From Populus alba (Eukaryota > Streptophyta > Magnoliopsida > Malpighiales > Salicaceae), in NCBI RefSeq assembly GCF_005239225.2, contig NC_133294.1, positions 3,224,001 through 3,288,000 on the forward strand: 64,000 nt of DNA, read 5' to 3'. Position 1 is the first letter of the stretch, and each line of letters opens with the position of its first letter. Shown piece after piece: positions 1-10,493 of the stretch. The notes under the pieces were generated by a model. The model was not told the DNA's origin. It worked only from the letters and a program-made list of their open reading frames with translations, and ran no database searches. The position numbers and the translations under genes are program-made.

Positions 1-114
1 TCAGCATCCTGCATAATAATATTAAAAGTACATGAGAAAGGAAAGTAGATGAATGAATATGTCAAGGCACCACAAACCATATAAGTAGACATTTAAAAAA
101 ATTCAGCTACTTAC

Positions 115-1192
115 AGTAGTTCCTTTCAAAACTGTAAAAGCATCCCCATGATGCCATATTCTTTGACATTTGGGTGCTTCTTGACGAGCAATTTCCCTAC
201 CCATATCTCTTACTAGTTGATGCATCCACAACCTTTTATCATTGTTGATTTCAACAAGACATCTATCGATGAGATTGTCAATCCCAAATCTTGCACCTTT
301 ATCGAGCCCATCCAGTATCCTAACTGCATCATCCACATCCATTCCATTGAAGAAACATGCGATATCAAGGAATAAGTTCTTCGGATAATCACCATCAAGA
401 AAGTCGTAACTTATTCGAAGAACCTTTTGAACTTCAAAATTAGGAATCACTTTCAATTGTTGTAATGCGCTTTCCCATATTTCTCTTTCTTTTCCGGACA
501 ATGAGGAGCCAATAACTCGAAGAGCTAATGGAAGTCCATTACAATGACGTACTATTCTCCAAGAGTCTTCTACAAAACCATCAACAGGGTCAGCTTGTCC
601 AAAGGCATTCCAACTGAAAAGCTCAAAAGATTTTTCAATATCTAGCGGTTGGACTTTGCACCGGACCCACTCAATATCATTAGCTGAAAACAGACCCTTA
701 TTTCTGGTTGTTATAATTATTTTACTTCCTTTACAAAGCCAATTTTGCATGCCAACGATTTTATTGAATCTGTCCCTTTGGTCCACATCATCTAGAACAA
801 TAAGAGTTCTTCTGCAACATAAGGCATCCTTAATCTTCAGAATTCCTTCATCTTCATCATTTATCTCATCAACAGTCTTTTTTAGTATGTCAGAAAGAAG
901 TTGCCTTTGTAGGCAAACTATATCCTTTGACCTAAAATTTGACAGGAAGCTCTTTCCTTCAAATTTATAATAGTTTTGGTTATAAACACTCTTAGCTATG
1001 ACTGTCTTTCCAACTCCACCAATTCCATAGAGTAAAGCAATGGCAGCACCATGGGATCCATCTTGCAACCATGAGTTGATATCTTGTACTAGAGGATCTC
1101 TTCCAATGAAATGAGGGGGTACATGAAACATTTTTTGATCCAAATTCATTAAGACCTTCTCCACAATAGATTGGACAAACGGTGCCTCGTAC
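115..1192 (-). CDS. TNL-1 NB-ARC exon
   Basis: An open exon of about 359 codons. Visible motifs in order: the P-loop GIGGVGKTVIAKSVYNQ, kinase-2 TLIVLDDVD, RNBS-B GSKIIITTRN, GLPL (CNGLPLALRVIG), the TNL-type RNBS-D LFLDIACFFNG, and WMHQLVRDMGREI in the MHD position. The acceptor AG is at 1193-1194 and the donor GT at 113-114. The first exon base completes a glycine codon begun by GG at the end of the TIR exon, so the TIR-NB phase is confirmed. The domain should bind nucleotide. MHD reads MHQ here, as in the other copies that retain this motif. The exon is open but sits downstream of a nonsense codon in the TIR exon. Confidence 0.9.
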
Positions 1193-1442
1193 CTACATCA
1201 AAAAGTAAAATACAATGTACGATAATTTGTAGTCTCTCTATAAGCAACAGAAATAAACAACATTTAGCTATGAAATTAAAGCAGGTTGTGTGTCAATGAT
1301 TTGATAGTTTAAACCAAATCATGATTGGAAAAAAAAAAAAAACAACGAAGAAATCAGTACACTTAACTGAAAGAAATTAAGAGTTCACGACCAGCATTCT
1401 AGTCTTATGCTATGTATAGTTTCATAAAGAGATACAACTTAC

Positions 1443-1939
1443 CCATCTCCTAGAACCATTCCAGCTAAATCAGCCACTTCCTTTAAAACAATCCTCCACC
1501 CATTCACCCGCTCCATTTCCTTGTTGAAGCTCTTTTCATGTTCCACAAATGCTGCAAAGAAGCTCCCTGTTTGACGTCCGACTTGGGATGGATCCACATC
1601 ATAGAATACTGGCAAAACTATGCAGTTAGCATTCCTCTTACGTTCCATGATCATTACAAGTTCATCGAGGCACCATCTCGACGAAGCATAGTCTTTGGAG
1701 AACACAATTATCGATATTTTTTATTGTTGTATTGCCTTCTGGAGCTCGAAATCTATATTCTCTCCTCTCTGAATTTCATTATCATCTCTAAATGTGTGAA
1801 TCCCTGCTTGAACCAGGGCCGTGTAGAGGTGATCGGTAAAGTTCTTGCGGGTGTCTTCACCTCTAAAACTCAAGAACACTTGATATTTACAATTAGGAAA
1901 CCGTGAAGAGTAGGATTCTTGATATTTCCCAGCAGCCAT
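1443..1939 (-). pseudogene. TNL-1 TIR exon with in-frame stop
   Basis: The start was chosen at the ATG at 1937-1939 (MAAGKYQESYSS). An upstream in-frame Met at 2032 lies inside the 5' UTR intron. TIR motifs visible: YQVFLSFRGEDTRKNFTDHL near the N-terminus and DYASSRWCLDELV, which carries the conserved glutamate expected at the NADase site, then VLPVFYDVDPSQVGRQTGSF. A serine codon TCA, kept in TNL-2 and TNL-3, is TAA here (plus-strand tta at 1721-1723), which splits the exon before the catalytic segment. The donor GT is at 1441-1442. TNL-4 carries the same change. Confidence 0.88.
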
Positions 1940-2290
1940 TTCGAGTCTAGTAATGATAAGACTTTTCAAAGACCTGAACAAAATAAAACAGTTTTCAAGA
2001 TCGACAGCACACCAATAAGTTGAAGTGTTCATATATTATTATCCTACTTTATCTTTAAAATATCTGTACACATGATATATAAATCTCTATGCTGAACCAA
2101 CAAAATCGGTTGATGAGATCATCAATAATTAGTTTCTAACAGTGAATTAATTTAAGTGATTCTCAGTTACAGCAGAGTTACATTCCACAATATAACATAA
2201 TACTAAAAGAGATAAGAGAGAGAGAGTACCTGTAATCTTCACTTTCCCTTCGCTGATGCTCTCTTGTTAGTTCATCAATTTTCTGCTTTT
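1940..2290 (-). promoter_or_regulatory. TNL-1 5' UTR with intron
   Basis: On the minus strand an exon ends in CAG at 2230 followed by GT at 2229-2228. A pyrimidine-rich tract ending TTGTTCAG gives an acceptor at 1974-1975, 35 bases before the ATG. The same donor, acceptor and flanking sequence recur before the ATG of TNL-2, TNL-3 and TNL-4. This conservation supports a real 5' UTR intron of about 256 bp. The transcription start is not visible; the conserved block reaches about 2290. Confidence 0.72.
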
Positions 2291-2299
2291 AAGATCTGA

Positions 2300-2597
2300 A
2301 CAAAAAAAAAAAAAGAGTTTCAGGATTGATGTCGAGAGTTCAAGATCGACAGCACACCAATAAGCTGAAGTGTTCATATATTATTATCTTACTTTATCTT
2401 TAAAACAGTTTTCAAGTTATTTCCCAGCAATCAAATCCTCCATGCCCTTTCAGAAAAATAACTGTACATATGATAAATCTCTATGCTGAACCAACGAAAT
2501 GGGTTGATGAGATCATCAATAATTAGTTTCTAACAGTGAATTAATTTAAGTGATTCTAAAAGAGATAAGAGAGACAGAGTACCTGTAATCTTTACTG
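2300..2597 (-). repeat. Tandem second copy of the TNL 5' UTR intron
   Basis: This segment repeats the block at about 1975-2240, including the AGATCGACAGCACACCAATA stretch, the poly-purine tract and a second donor-like CAG/GTAC junction near 2583. It also holds sequence (TTATTTCCCAGCAATCAA) that the first copy lacks but TNL-3 and TNL-4 have. It therefore looks like an unequal crossover between different family members. Confidence 0.75.
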
Positions 2598-2877
2598 CAG
2601 AACAAAATGTTATTTTGAAGAGTTTAATTGATAAAATAATATTTTAAATAGTATAAATATAATGTTTTAAATTTTTTAATAAGTTTGATGATATTTTTTT
2701 TATATGGTTATATTTAATTGGTTTATTTTTTTGTTGTTTTATTTTGTTGGTTTTGATTTTTTTAAAAGATATGTAAGAATAATATTTGTGGGAGAGAAAA
2801 ATTTTTTTATTTAATATTTGTTTTTAAATATATAAAATAAACATAAAAAAAAACTAAAATAATATTACGTTGGAGAT
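2598..2877. repeat. AT-rich insertion in the TNL-1 upstream region
   Basis: About 280 bp of very AT-rich DNA separates the duplicated 5' UTR from the upstream block that follows directly in TNL-2. Its right edge (ACGTTGGAGATGCT) resembles the end of small plant DNA transposons, but no matching left terminus or target duplication could be defined. Confidence 0.4.
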
Positions 2878-3110
2878 GCTATAAAGTCAGCCTTAGAAGT
2901 CGCTGTGGTATAATTACCAAAAGGGACATTAGACACACACACAACACACAATCCCTCCAATCAACTCACACGGTTCTTCTTACTTCACCCACCAGTAAGA
3001 AAACGGCACGTGGAGGATAAGGCTCTCCATATCTGAGTTGGAAAGTTTACTAGGGCCTGTAATTCTTGTTGCGTCATTTGAATCTGCTGAAAGTAAAGTA
3101 GATTTATGAA
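2878..3110 (-). promoter_or_regulatory. TNL-1 upstream/promoter block with G-box
   Basis: This block is shared with the sequences upstream of TNL-2 (28740-28995) and the TNL fragment (38341-38560). It has a CA-rich stretch and a palindromic G-box CACGTG at 3007-3012 in the context GGCACGTGGAGGAT. The same G-box context occurs at 38544-38549 and, inverted, at 13806-13811. G-boxes are bound by bZIP and bHLH factors. Its use here is inferred from conservation only. The stretch 3111-3504 is AT-rich with no gene. Confidence 0.5.
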
Positions 3111-3504
3111 GAATTAATTGAAAAACAAAGAAATTGGTTAAATTAAATAAATTAGTCAACTAGTATATTTTTTTATTAGTATTTCATTTAAATAATTTAA
3201 TTTCTTGTTTATTTAGAATTTGAGATTTATGGAATTTGAGGTGTTTAATGGTTTGTTCTCATATATAAAAAACTCGTGAATTAGATTTTTTTTATAAATA
3301 AAATTTAAATTTAAATTAAAAAAATATTAGTTTAACTAAATCTTGCTAACTCCTAGTGAAATTGAATTATATCAACATCAAATAATTATTTTTAAACGAA
3401 ACGTAAAATAATCTTATTTTTATAAAATAATTGACTTAAGTTAATTATTATTATTTTTATAAAATAATTGATTTAAGTTAATTGGATAACGCAGTTACCA
3501 AAAT

Positions 3505-3720
3505 TTATTTTAAAAACATGTTTAGAAGTATGATAGCGGTTTTTTTCAAAGTGTTTTTTATTCACATTAAAATAATTTTTTTTATTTTTTAAAAATTATT
3601 TTTGACATCAATACATTAAAATAATATAAAAACATAAAAAATATATTAATTTAAAATAAAAAAAATTAACTTTTTAAAAAAACACTTCCAACACATAATA
3701 CTGAGCACACCTTATATTTG
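3505..3720. mobile_element. About 200-bp AT-rich MITE-like repeat, copy 1
   Basis: Three dispersed copies (here, 29625-29855, 35515-35720) share a start resembling TTTGGGAGTGTGGTAGCGAT, an internal TTATTTTTGACATCAGTACA-like stretch, a run of A/T, and an end of the form CAAACACACC. The size, copy number and lack of coding capacity suggest a non-autonomous element. The terminal repeats are not clear enough to assign a superfamily. Confidence 0.55.
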
Positions 3721-3837
3721 TAATCGGAATGTCTAGGCATGAATTTTCCATGGCTAATGCATGGAATTGATAGCTATATATTGAAGTAATAATCAAGTTA
3801 GAAAATAAACTCCAGAAGTTGATGGCTATTGACATCA

Positions 3838-5110
3838 TTTCGGCCAAAAATTCTATCGAAAAATTAAGGGGTAAGAAACCCAGACTCTACCTCTATAAAA
3901 AATTCTCTGGCTCTATAAAAAGCCAGAGAAAGACCAGGCACACCGGGGGGGGGGGGGGAAGGAGAAACGTAAAGAAGAACATATATATAAAAAAAAAAAA
4001 AACAGAAGAGAGAAACAAGGGAGGACAGAGAAGAGATTGAAGAGAAAAACAGAGAGAAAGAACGAACATCAGTGAAAAACTAAAGGGACGCCCTTGTCTT
4101 CTTCTTCGGTGGCAGCTCCAAAAGCTCCATTTTCAGCAGCCACTGCTGTTATTGCTTGAGAAGACCTAAAAATACAGAGGGAAAAACTGGAAAAGGGAAA
4201 AAACCAGGGGACTAAGGGAAAACCAAAAGAACCCGGGAAGGAAACAGAGGTAGAAACCCGGGGAGGACAAAGAAAAAAAAAACGCCGGTAGAAACAGAGG
4301 AGAGGGAGTGAAAGTAGGAAACACAGAATCCGCAGAGAAGAACAGAGCATATACGGGGAGACTAAAAGAAAAATAGAGAAAAACAAACACAGGCAAAGGT
4401 TGCACCGAGAGAAAGCAAAAGAAAAGAAAGAACCAGAGGAAAAGTAAACGAAAGGACGAACAGCACGCCATCGCCTTCTCCAATTTTGCAAAATAATTCA
4501 CCAACACTGTGTACTAGAGATTTAATTACATGGCGACTGTAGGAAGTGTTTGTGAACAATTCACGCATGTTTGTGGGTAAAAACTGCCCACTGGACCTAA
4601 CCTAAAAAAAATAAAAATAAAGATAAAAAAAAATAATAAAAACAAGTAAAAAAAATAAAATAAATGTATACATGCATACATAAAAAATAAATTTGGTTTA
4701 TTGGTTTATTTAAAAATACTTATTTAAATTTATTTTATTATATTTTGTTATTATTATTTTCTAGCTATGTAATATTTACTAACGCTAGAGTTGAAAATAT
4801 TTATAGTTGAATATTCATTGACACTAGAGTCGGGAATATTACAAGCAAACCATCAGAGCATAAACCAATAATTTTTTAGGAATTTAAGATAAAATCAACA
4901 ATGCAGCCTATCATAGACAGGAAGTTTAAGAAGTGATAATATCTTCCCTTTTATATAACCAGTCTTGTACCATAGAATCTATGTTGACCAGTTAGGGTTT
5001 CTAGTGAACATAATACTAGATAACGACTCTTTAAACAAGATCATTCCCCATAAAAAAAAAACAAGATGTCAAATGTCTAGGCTTTTCTCTTATAAGATTT
5101 CATTTTTACA
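3838..5110 (+). mobile_element. Decayed LTR fragment interrupting TNL flanking DNA
   Basis: The sequence before this segment matches the TNL flank at about 30000-30090, and TNL-1b sequence begins just after it, so this is an insertion. It holds a twin TATA-like promoter (3890-3928), a purine-rich leader with 14 consecutive G (3945-3958) and, at 4940-5040, the U5 module found in the other LTRs here. No internal region or second LTR was seen, so a solo or truncated LTR is likely. A 50-bp piece of its start recurs at 37566-37620. Minus-strand open frames at 4069-4568 are low-complexity shadows. Confidence 0.55.
3905..3928 (+). promoter_or_regulatory. TATA box within an 8-bp stem-loop
   Basis: CTCTGGCT (3905-3912) is exactly complementary to AGCCAGAG (3921-3928), and the loop between them is CTATAAAA, a TATA box. 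Another CTCTATAAAA lies about 20 bp upstream. The purine-rich leader that follows fits an LTR promoter. Confidence 0.5.
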
Positions 5111-5144
5111 TGGTCGCGCGAAGTCCAATGTGACATATCTTAAA

Positions 5145-7280
5145 GGGAATCCATGCCAACATAACTACATCAAATTCTTGGAAAAGTGTTAATAACTTCC
5201 ATAGAACTTGTGTAATTTAGCTGGAGAAATTTTACATTTTACATCTTTCTAAATGCATCCGTGCTGAGGACAAGAAACAAACTTGTTTGGTTAATTTGTA
5301 CTTGTTCCCCCAAGAAAAACTCAGAAAGCCACTATTGAGAGAGGAGTGTAGGAAGAAGACATTGTTGAAAGAAGTTAAGCCTGTAGCGGTTGCAGGCGCA
5401 CCATTGAATCAGTACAGACAACTTCTGTACTTATTCATGCATACACAGGGTAAGGCCACACAATTTTTCAGCTTCATGCTTCCAAAATATTGAAAGTAAA
5501 TGAGAAAAGAAAGTAAAAGCATGAACATTTTAAGACACCTAAATACCATGAAGATAGGAAAACAGAACCAGTTACTCTTACACTTGTTTCTTTCAAAACT
5601 GTAAAAGCTTCCATGTGTGATGCCATATTCTTTGACATTTGGGTAATTCTTGACAAGCAATTTCCCTTCCCATGTCTCTTACGAGTTGATGCATTTATAA
5701 TTTTTTTTTCATTTTATTTTAACAATTTATACAAGACATCAATCGATGAGATAGTCAATCCTAAATCTTGCATCTATACCGAACCCATCAAGTGTCCTAA
5801 CTCCATAATTCTCATCCATTCCATTGAAGAAATAAGCAATATCAAGGAATAAGTTCTTCTGATAATCATCATCAGGAGAGTTCTAACTTTTTGCAAGAAC
5901 CTTTTGAACTTGACAATTTGGAATCACTTCCATTTCATGTAATGCGCTTTCCCATACTTTTCTGCTTTTACTAAAAAATGAAGAACCAATAGCACAAAGG
6001 GCTAATGGAAGTCCATTACAATGATGTACTATTCTCCAAGATTCCTCCATAAAATCTTCAACTGGGTAAGCTTGTCCACAGGCATGCCAACTCAAAATAT
6101 TAAGTGATTTTTTGTTATCTAGAGGTTCATCTTTGCACTTGACACACTCACCATCAGCTACAATCAAAGCCTTATTTCTAGTTCTTACAATGATTTACTT
6201 CCTTGGCGAAGCCAATTTCGCGTGCCAACAATTGCATTGAAGTGGTCCCATTTGTCCACATCATCAAGAACAATAAGATTTCTTCTGCAACATAACGCAT
6301 CCTTAATATAATCCCTAATTCATCAACATCATGTATGTCATCAGCATTGTTTAGGATATCTGAAAGAAGTTGCCTCTGTAGGCAAACTACACCATTGGAT
6401 TCTTTTGACTATTCTCTAACATTTGATGGAAAGATCCTACCTTCAAACTTATGAAACTGCTGGTTATAAACACTCTTTGCTATGGTTGTCTTCCCTACTC
6501 CACCAATCCCATAGAGTATATCAAAGGCAGAACTGTGGGAGCCATATTCTTCCAACCATAAGTTGATATGTTTTACTAGAGGATCTCTTCCAATGAAATG
6601 AAGGGGGATATGAAATATTTTACGATCCAATTTCTTTGAGACCTTGTCGACAATAGATTGGACAAGCTGTGCCTCATGCCTGCATCAAAAAGAAAAATGC
6701 AATATATGATAATTAGTAAGTCTCTCTATAAAGTTTCAAAATCTTAGTATCTTGGAAAAAAGAAATTAAACCAGGCTGTGCGTCAATGATTAAAACCGAA
6801 AATGGAATAATGTAGAAATCATTGCTTTTTTCAAGTAACAAAGAACGAAAATATCAGAAAATGAGAAAAAAAGAGTTTCTTTTATTTTTATTTTTATTTT
6901 TATTTTTCTTTAATGTTCACTGAGTTGGGAGTGGTACAGTTTTTTTTTCTAAATTGGAGAGGTAAAATTAGTCATTGTCTAAATGCTTTACTACAAACCT
7001 GAAAAAAATTAAGAGTTCACTACCAGCATTCTAGTTTATGCAACTTACCCATCTCCTAAAACCATTCCTCCTAAATCTGCAATTTTCTTCATAGCAATCC
7101 TTCACTCACTCGCTCCATCTCCTCCTTGAAACGCTTTTCATGATCCAATAATGCTACAGCGACTTCAGATGGATCCATATCATAGAATACTGGAAAAACT
7201 ATGCAGTCAGCATTCCTCTAATTGCACTCCATGATCATTACAAGTTCATCGAAGCACCACCTCGACGAAGCATAATCCAA
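5145..7280 (-). pseudogene. TNL-1b: old, degraded TNL copy
   Basis: On the minus strand, TIR remnants (about 7280-7040) are followed by an NB-ARC exon (about 6690-5600) and linker-exon remnants (about 5480-5145). Pieces stay readable: 6630-6409 holds HFIGRDPLVKHINLW and an intact P-loop GIGGVGKTTIAKSVYNQ, and 6167-5883 holds CNGLPLALCAIGSSF. Between them lie frameshifts and stops, and the TIR is truncated at 7280 where AT-rich DNA begins. The divergence is much greater than among TNL-1 to TNL-4, so this is an older loss. No LRR or C-terminal exon follows; the fragment ends against the LTR remnant at about 5110. Confidence 0.82.
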
Positions 7281-8450
7281 CAATTATTTTTCTAATTGTT
7301 ATTTGTTTTGTTTCTCATTATTTTTTTGATTGATTATTTTTTAATTTTATCCCTCATCATTTTATTGATCGGGGATTTGATTTCATTAATTTTGTAGGTT
7401 TACTTTCTATGAGGTTGGTTGCAGTCTTATAATTTAGGCTACAAATTTTGAAGATTAGGTTGAGTTTATATTATTTTTTAGTTTATTTTTAAAAAATTGA
7501 TATTTTTTTAAATCATTTTTTCAACATTGGGTTGATTAGAAGTTGAATTTCATGATTTTTTTTTTTGTTATTTTAATATCATGTCTTGAGTCGTAATTTA
7601 GTGAGTTAACAATGGGTTAGCACATGTCCTTTTTTTTTTTCCATCGTTTTTTTTAGATTGGATTGTTTTTCTTAGTTTTGCCCTTCAATATTGAGATTTG
7701 AGCTTTATTGTTTTTTGTTTTTGTTTTCTACAAGGTTATCCTGGTATCAGGATTAGGTTATGTATTTGGCTAACTGACTTGGATGGACTCAAGTTTTTTT
7801 TTTTTTTTTTAATTTGATTTTTTTTTTAATTTTATCCTTTAACATTTAATTGTTTAGAATTGAGATTCATATTTTTTTTTTTATAAGGTTGTTACATTCT
7901 TAATTGATTTTTTTGCTTCGTTATCAAATACTCTGAGGATATATTTGCTATCAAATACTATGAGGAGATATTTCTGTAATATTGGCCAGCGTTTTTTTTA
8001 GTTGATCATTGTGAATTTCTTTATTAGTTCGTTATGTTTATTGTTGTTTTTTATTTTTTTTAATTATATTATTAAATTAATTATATTTATTGAATTAAGG
8101 CAACTTAACAACCTAAATCTTTAATTATTTTTATTTAAAAAAAAAAAAAACACTACCATCACCTCAACATCTTTTTTACATTGAAAAAAACTTTGCCCTA
8201 CAAGTAATACAGTTCAGGTAAATAATCTAGTTTAAGCTAATCACGTGGCCACAAAGCCCCACTGGGATTCATATTCAATATTCATTCGATGGCTAGACAT
8301 GTGAAGCCCATTAATTGATTCTGTCCATATTATTTATGTTAACCCGACCCGGTTGTGCTTTTTGATAACGATCTACATGAGCAATTTTGTTTGTTGCGTT
8401 AGCCATGTTTCTTATTTGTCATGCTGTAACGGGCATTGGAAACCTTTTCA
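7281..8450. repeat. AT-rich non-coding stretch
   Basis: Long T-rich and A-rich runs with recurrent phrases such as TTTTATCCCTCATCATTTTATT resemble degraded dispersed repeats. No open frame, terminal repeat or RNA gene is supported. It begins exactly where the TNL-1b TIR is cut, so it may mark an insertion boundary. Confidence 0.4.
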
Positions 8451-8469
8451 TACACATGAATTACTCGCT

Positions 8470-9425
8470 TCAGGATGAGGAAAGTTTCATAGCTTGTGGA
8501 TTTGATTGATTCCCAATGGAGAAAGAAAATCACTCAGATTTTGTTTCTGTACGGGTCAATACGGAAAAGACATGCCTGTTGCATATGGAGAAAGTGAACG
8601 ATTGTTGGGAAAAGTTTTCTCACTTGCAGGAGATAACTTGGAGGCCATCGTGCAAAGAGATCCTTTCAGTATACTCAAACCTTGGATTCTAATTCAAATA
8701 GAATCTTTCCACAATTCAATGTCAAGAAGGCCATCGTTACGCACTCATAATGGTGCTTTGGAGACCAGAGGCAATTTTCACTTCTTCACCTTCTCCATAT
8801 GCTCTACAAAACTTCCTTTCCGGGATCCTTGCTCCTTGGTTGCAAAGGAGAAAGCATCTAGCAGTGATAATGAGAACTCTCCTGCAACAAAGGGTGGAGA
8901 GTTTCAAAAGAGGATTTGTGATAAAGGCACCATGAAGGAGAAACGTGGGAAGCCAGTGGTTGCTTCAGATAGACCTGGAAAAGGGGACAGGCTACACAAG
9001 CACAATATCCACCATAGCGACGGTGCCAAATATATGTCATAATTGAAGATAAGCAAGAAGCAGCACCAACTTGTTAAGAGCCTGAAGCAATCCCAGTAAA
9101 AAAAAAAATCAATCTAAACCTCTTAACTGTGCGTCAGGTGACCTTGATAATTTGCATGTACAACCATTTAAAGAATTTGTGAAAGAGGAACATAAGAAGT
9201 TGCAGGAGCATTGGATACAATTGGCAAGCGAAGATCGTTCTGCAGCATAAATATGCAGGCTGTGTTTCAGGATCAGATTGATTAAGGTGCAAACAAACAT
9301 GGAGGATATGCGGGAACAAAACCATGAGATCGTGCTGGAATAGTAATGGAGCAAGAAACAAAGAATTCGACATTTCTGACTCTATGGCAATTCTGGTTTT
9401 AATTATCTCCCCCACAGGATCAGTC
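8470..9425 (+). pseudogene. Unidentified coding remnant
   Basis: I do not recognise this gene. A 178-residue frame (8506-9042) has mixed, protein-like composition with a basic, Lys/Ser-rich second half and no membrane segment. After its stop, another frame at about 9105-9270 reads HVQPFKEFVKEEHKKLQEHW, typical of a charged alpha-helical or coiled-coil region, and is again broken by stops. The alternation of coding-like stretches across frames suggests one decayed gene rather than separate small genes. It lies between TNL-1b and a copia LTR fragment with no TNL similarity, so it may be a captured gene fragment. Confidence 0.4.
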
Positions 9426-9434
9426 TCTACAGCT

Positions 9435-9720
9435 TATTTCTGTTGTTCAAATGGTATTAGAGAACTTAACTTAAACAAATAACAAAGGGCAGAGCAAGAA
9501 CATCTAGGTTACTGTCATCCCTCAAATTTATTTATAGGCAAAATAAAAAATTATAAGATCTTTATAATAAAAAAAAGAATCATAACAACCATAATTCCTT
9601 TCATCTAAGGGATTACATAACTACATAGACTTATTCTAAGTCAAAAAACTATCTAGCTAAACTCAAGTCTAAAAAATATCAACAAATAATCAAAAATCCC
9701 TTTCACACAGCCACCTTGGC
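9435..9720 (-). mobile_element. Ty1/copia LTR fragment
   Basis: This segment matches 36545-36800, including CTAAGGGATTACATAACTAC and ATCTAGCTAAACTCAAGTCT. Read on the minus strand it has a TATA-like CCTATAAATAAATTTG, which fits LTR polarity opposite to the copia pol that follows. It is probably a remnant of a separate element. Confidence 0.5.
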
Positions 9721-9799
9721 CCAAAATAACAACCACCCTCTAAACACAATTGCAGTATTCCTAGCCCAAAGAACAACGATACAATAACAAGATCTCTCA

Positions 9800-10493
9800 A
9801 AATGCTTCCAACCAAAAAGCCTTCGCTTACCCTTGCAAACCAGACCCTAGCAACATTACTCAAACCTCACCTGAATAATACAGCCTCTCAAACACCTTCA
9901 AACACAACCTTCAAGCTCACATATCCTCACCCTCCCCCTCCTAAACACCTACAACAACCTTCCATTCTCCCTGTTACACTAAGCCCACCGAGACTTGTGC
10001 ACCACACAAGAAACATCCAAAACATTAACAAACCTTCTTCTAACACAACCTTCCCAACCTTTACCCCCTCTAAGTTCTTTATTGAACGTTTCCCATCATG
10101 GTTAGATTATCATGACCTCAAAAAGACGCTTTCAAAGAGTGTTGATGGTTCCTCTACCTCCTAGTAAGAGTGTTAATGGTTGTTGTTGGGTGTATAAGAG
10201 TAAGATTAATTCTAATGGGTTTATCAAGCGATACAAAGTTAGGCTGGTTGCAAAAGGATACTCTCAATAGTATGGTATGGACTATGAGGAGACATTTGCC
10301 CCTGTTGCAAAAATGACTACTATTCGTACTCTTATTGTCGTAGCTTTGATTCGTCAGTGGCATATCTATTAGCTTGATGTTAAAAATACCTTCTTGAATG
10401 GAGATCTTCAAGAAGAAGTTTATATGGCACCCCCTCCTAGTATTTCACACGACTCTTGATATGTTTGTAAGCTTAAAAAAGCATAATATGGTC
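9800..10493 (+). pseudogene. Ty1/copia pol, N-terminal part of reverse transcriptase
   Basis: A proline/threonine-rich linker frame (from 9802) leads into a copia reverse-transcriptase start. Recognisable segments are RLVAKGYSQ, YGMDYEETFAPVAKMTTIRT, FLNGDLQEEVYMAPPP and VCKLKKA, with several in-frame stops. The reading continues after the solo LTR at 12551 (KQAPCAWFEKF), so one pol gene was split by that insertion. The reverse transcriptase would copy element RNA into cDNA, but this copy is non-functional. Confidence 0.85.

Larger units (their letters stand above)
1..2290 (-). pseudogene. TNL-1: TIR-NB-ARC-LRR gene, 3' part outside the window
   Basis: Gene-level entry. Read on the minus strand, a 5' UTR exon (about 2230-2290) and 5' UTR intron lead to a TIR exon (1443-1939) and an NB-ARC exon (115-1192). 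The first bases of the next exon lie at positions 1-10, just after an acceptor. TNL proteins are intracellular immune receptors: the NB-ARC domain is an ATP/ADP switch, the LRR senses ligand and the TIR is an NADase-type signalling domain. The TIR exon has an in-frame TAA at 1721-1723, so the copy should give at most a truncated TIR protein unless translation restarts downstream. The LRR lies outside the window and could not be judged. Exon order and splice phases match TNL-2, TNL-3 and TNL-4. Confidence 0.85.

Noticed and set aside
656..970. Plus-strand frames of about 100 residues repeated at 18185-18496, 51221-51529 and 57203-57517
   Set aside because: They are antisense to the conserved NB-ARC exon, so their conservation follows from the sense strand.
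1940..2032. Upstream methionine extending the TNL-1 TIR by 31 residues (likewise 19534-19626)
   Set aside because: The extension crosses a conserved acceptor (TTGTTCAG) and is not kept open in TNL-3 or TNL-4. It belongs to the 5' UTR intron.
3945..3958. Run of 14 G as a possible G-quadruplex
   Set aside because: A single homopolymer run without separate G-tracts, in an LTR leader where homopolymer length is unreliable. There is too little to claim structure.
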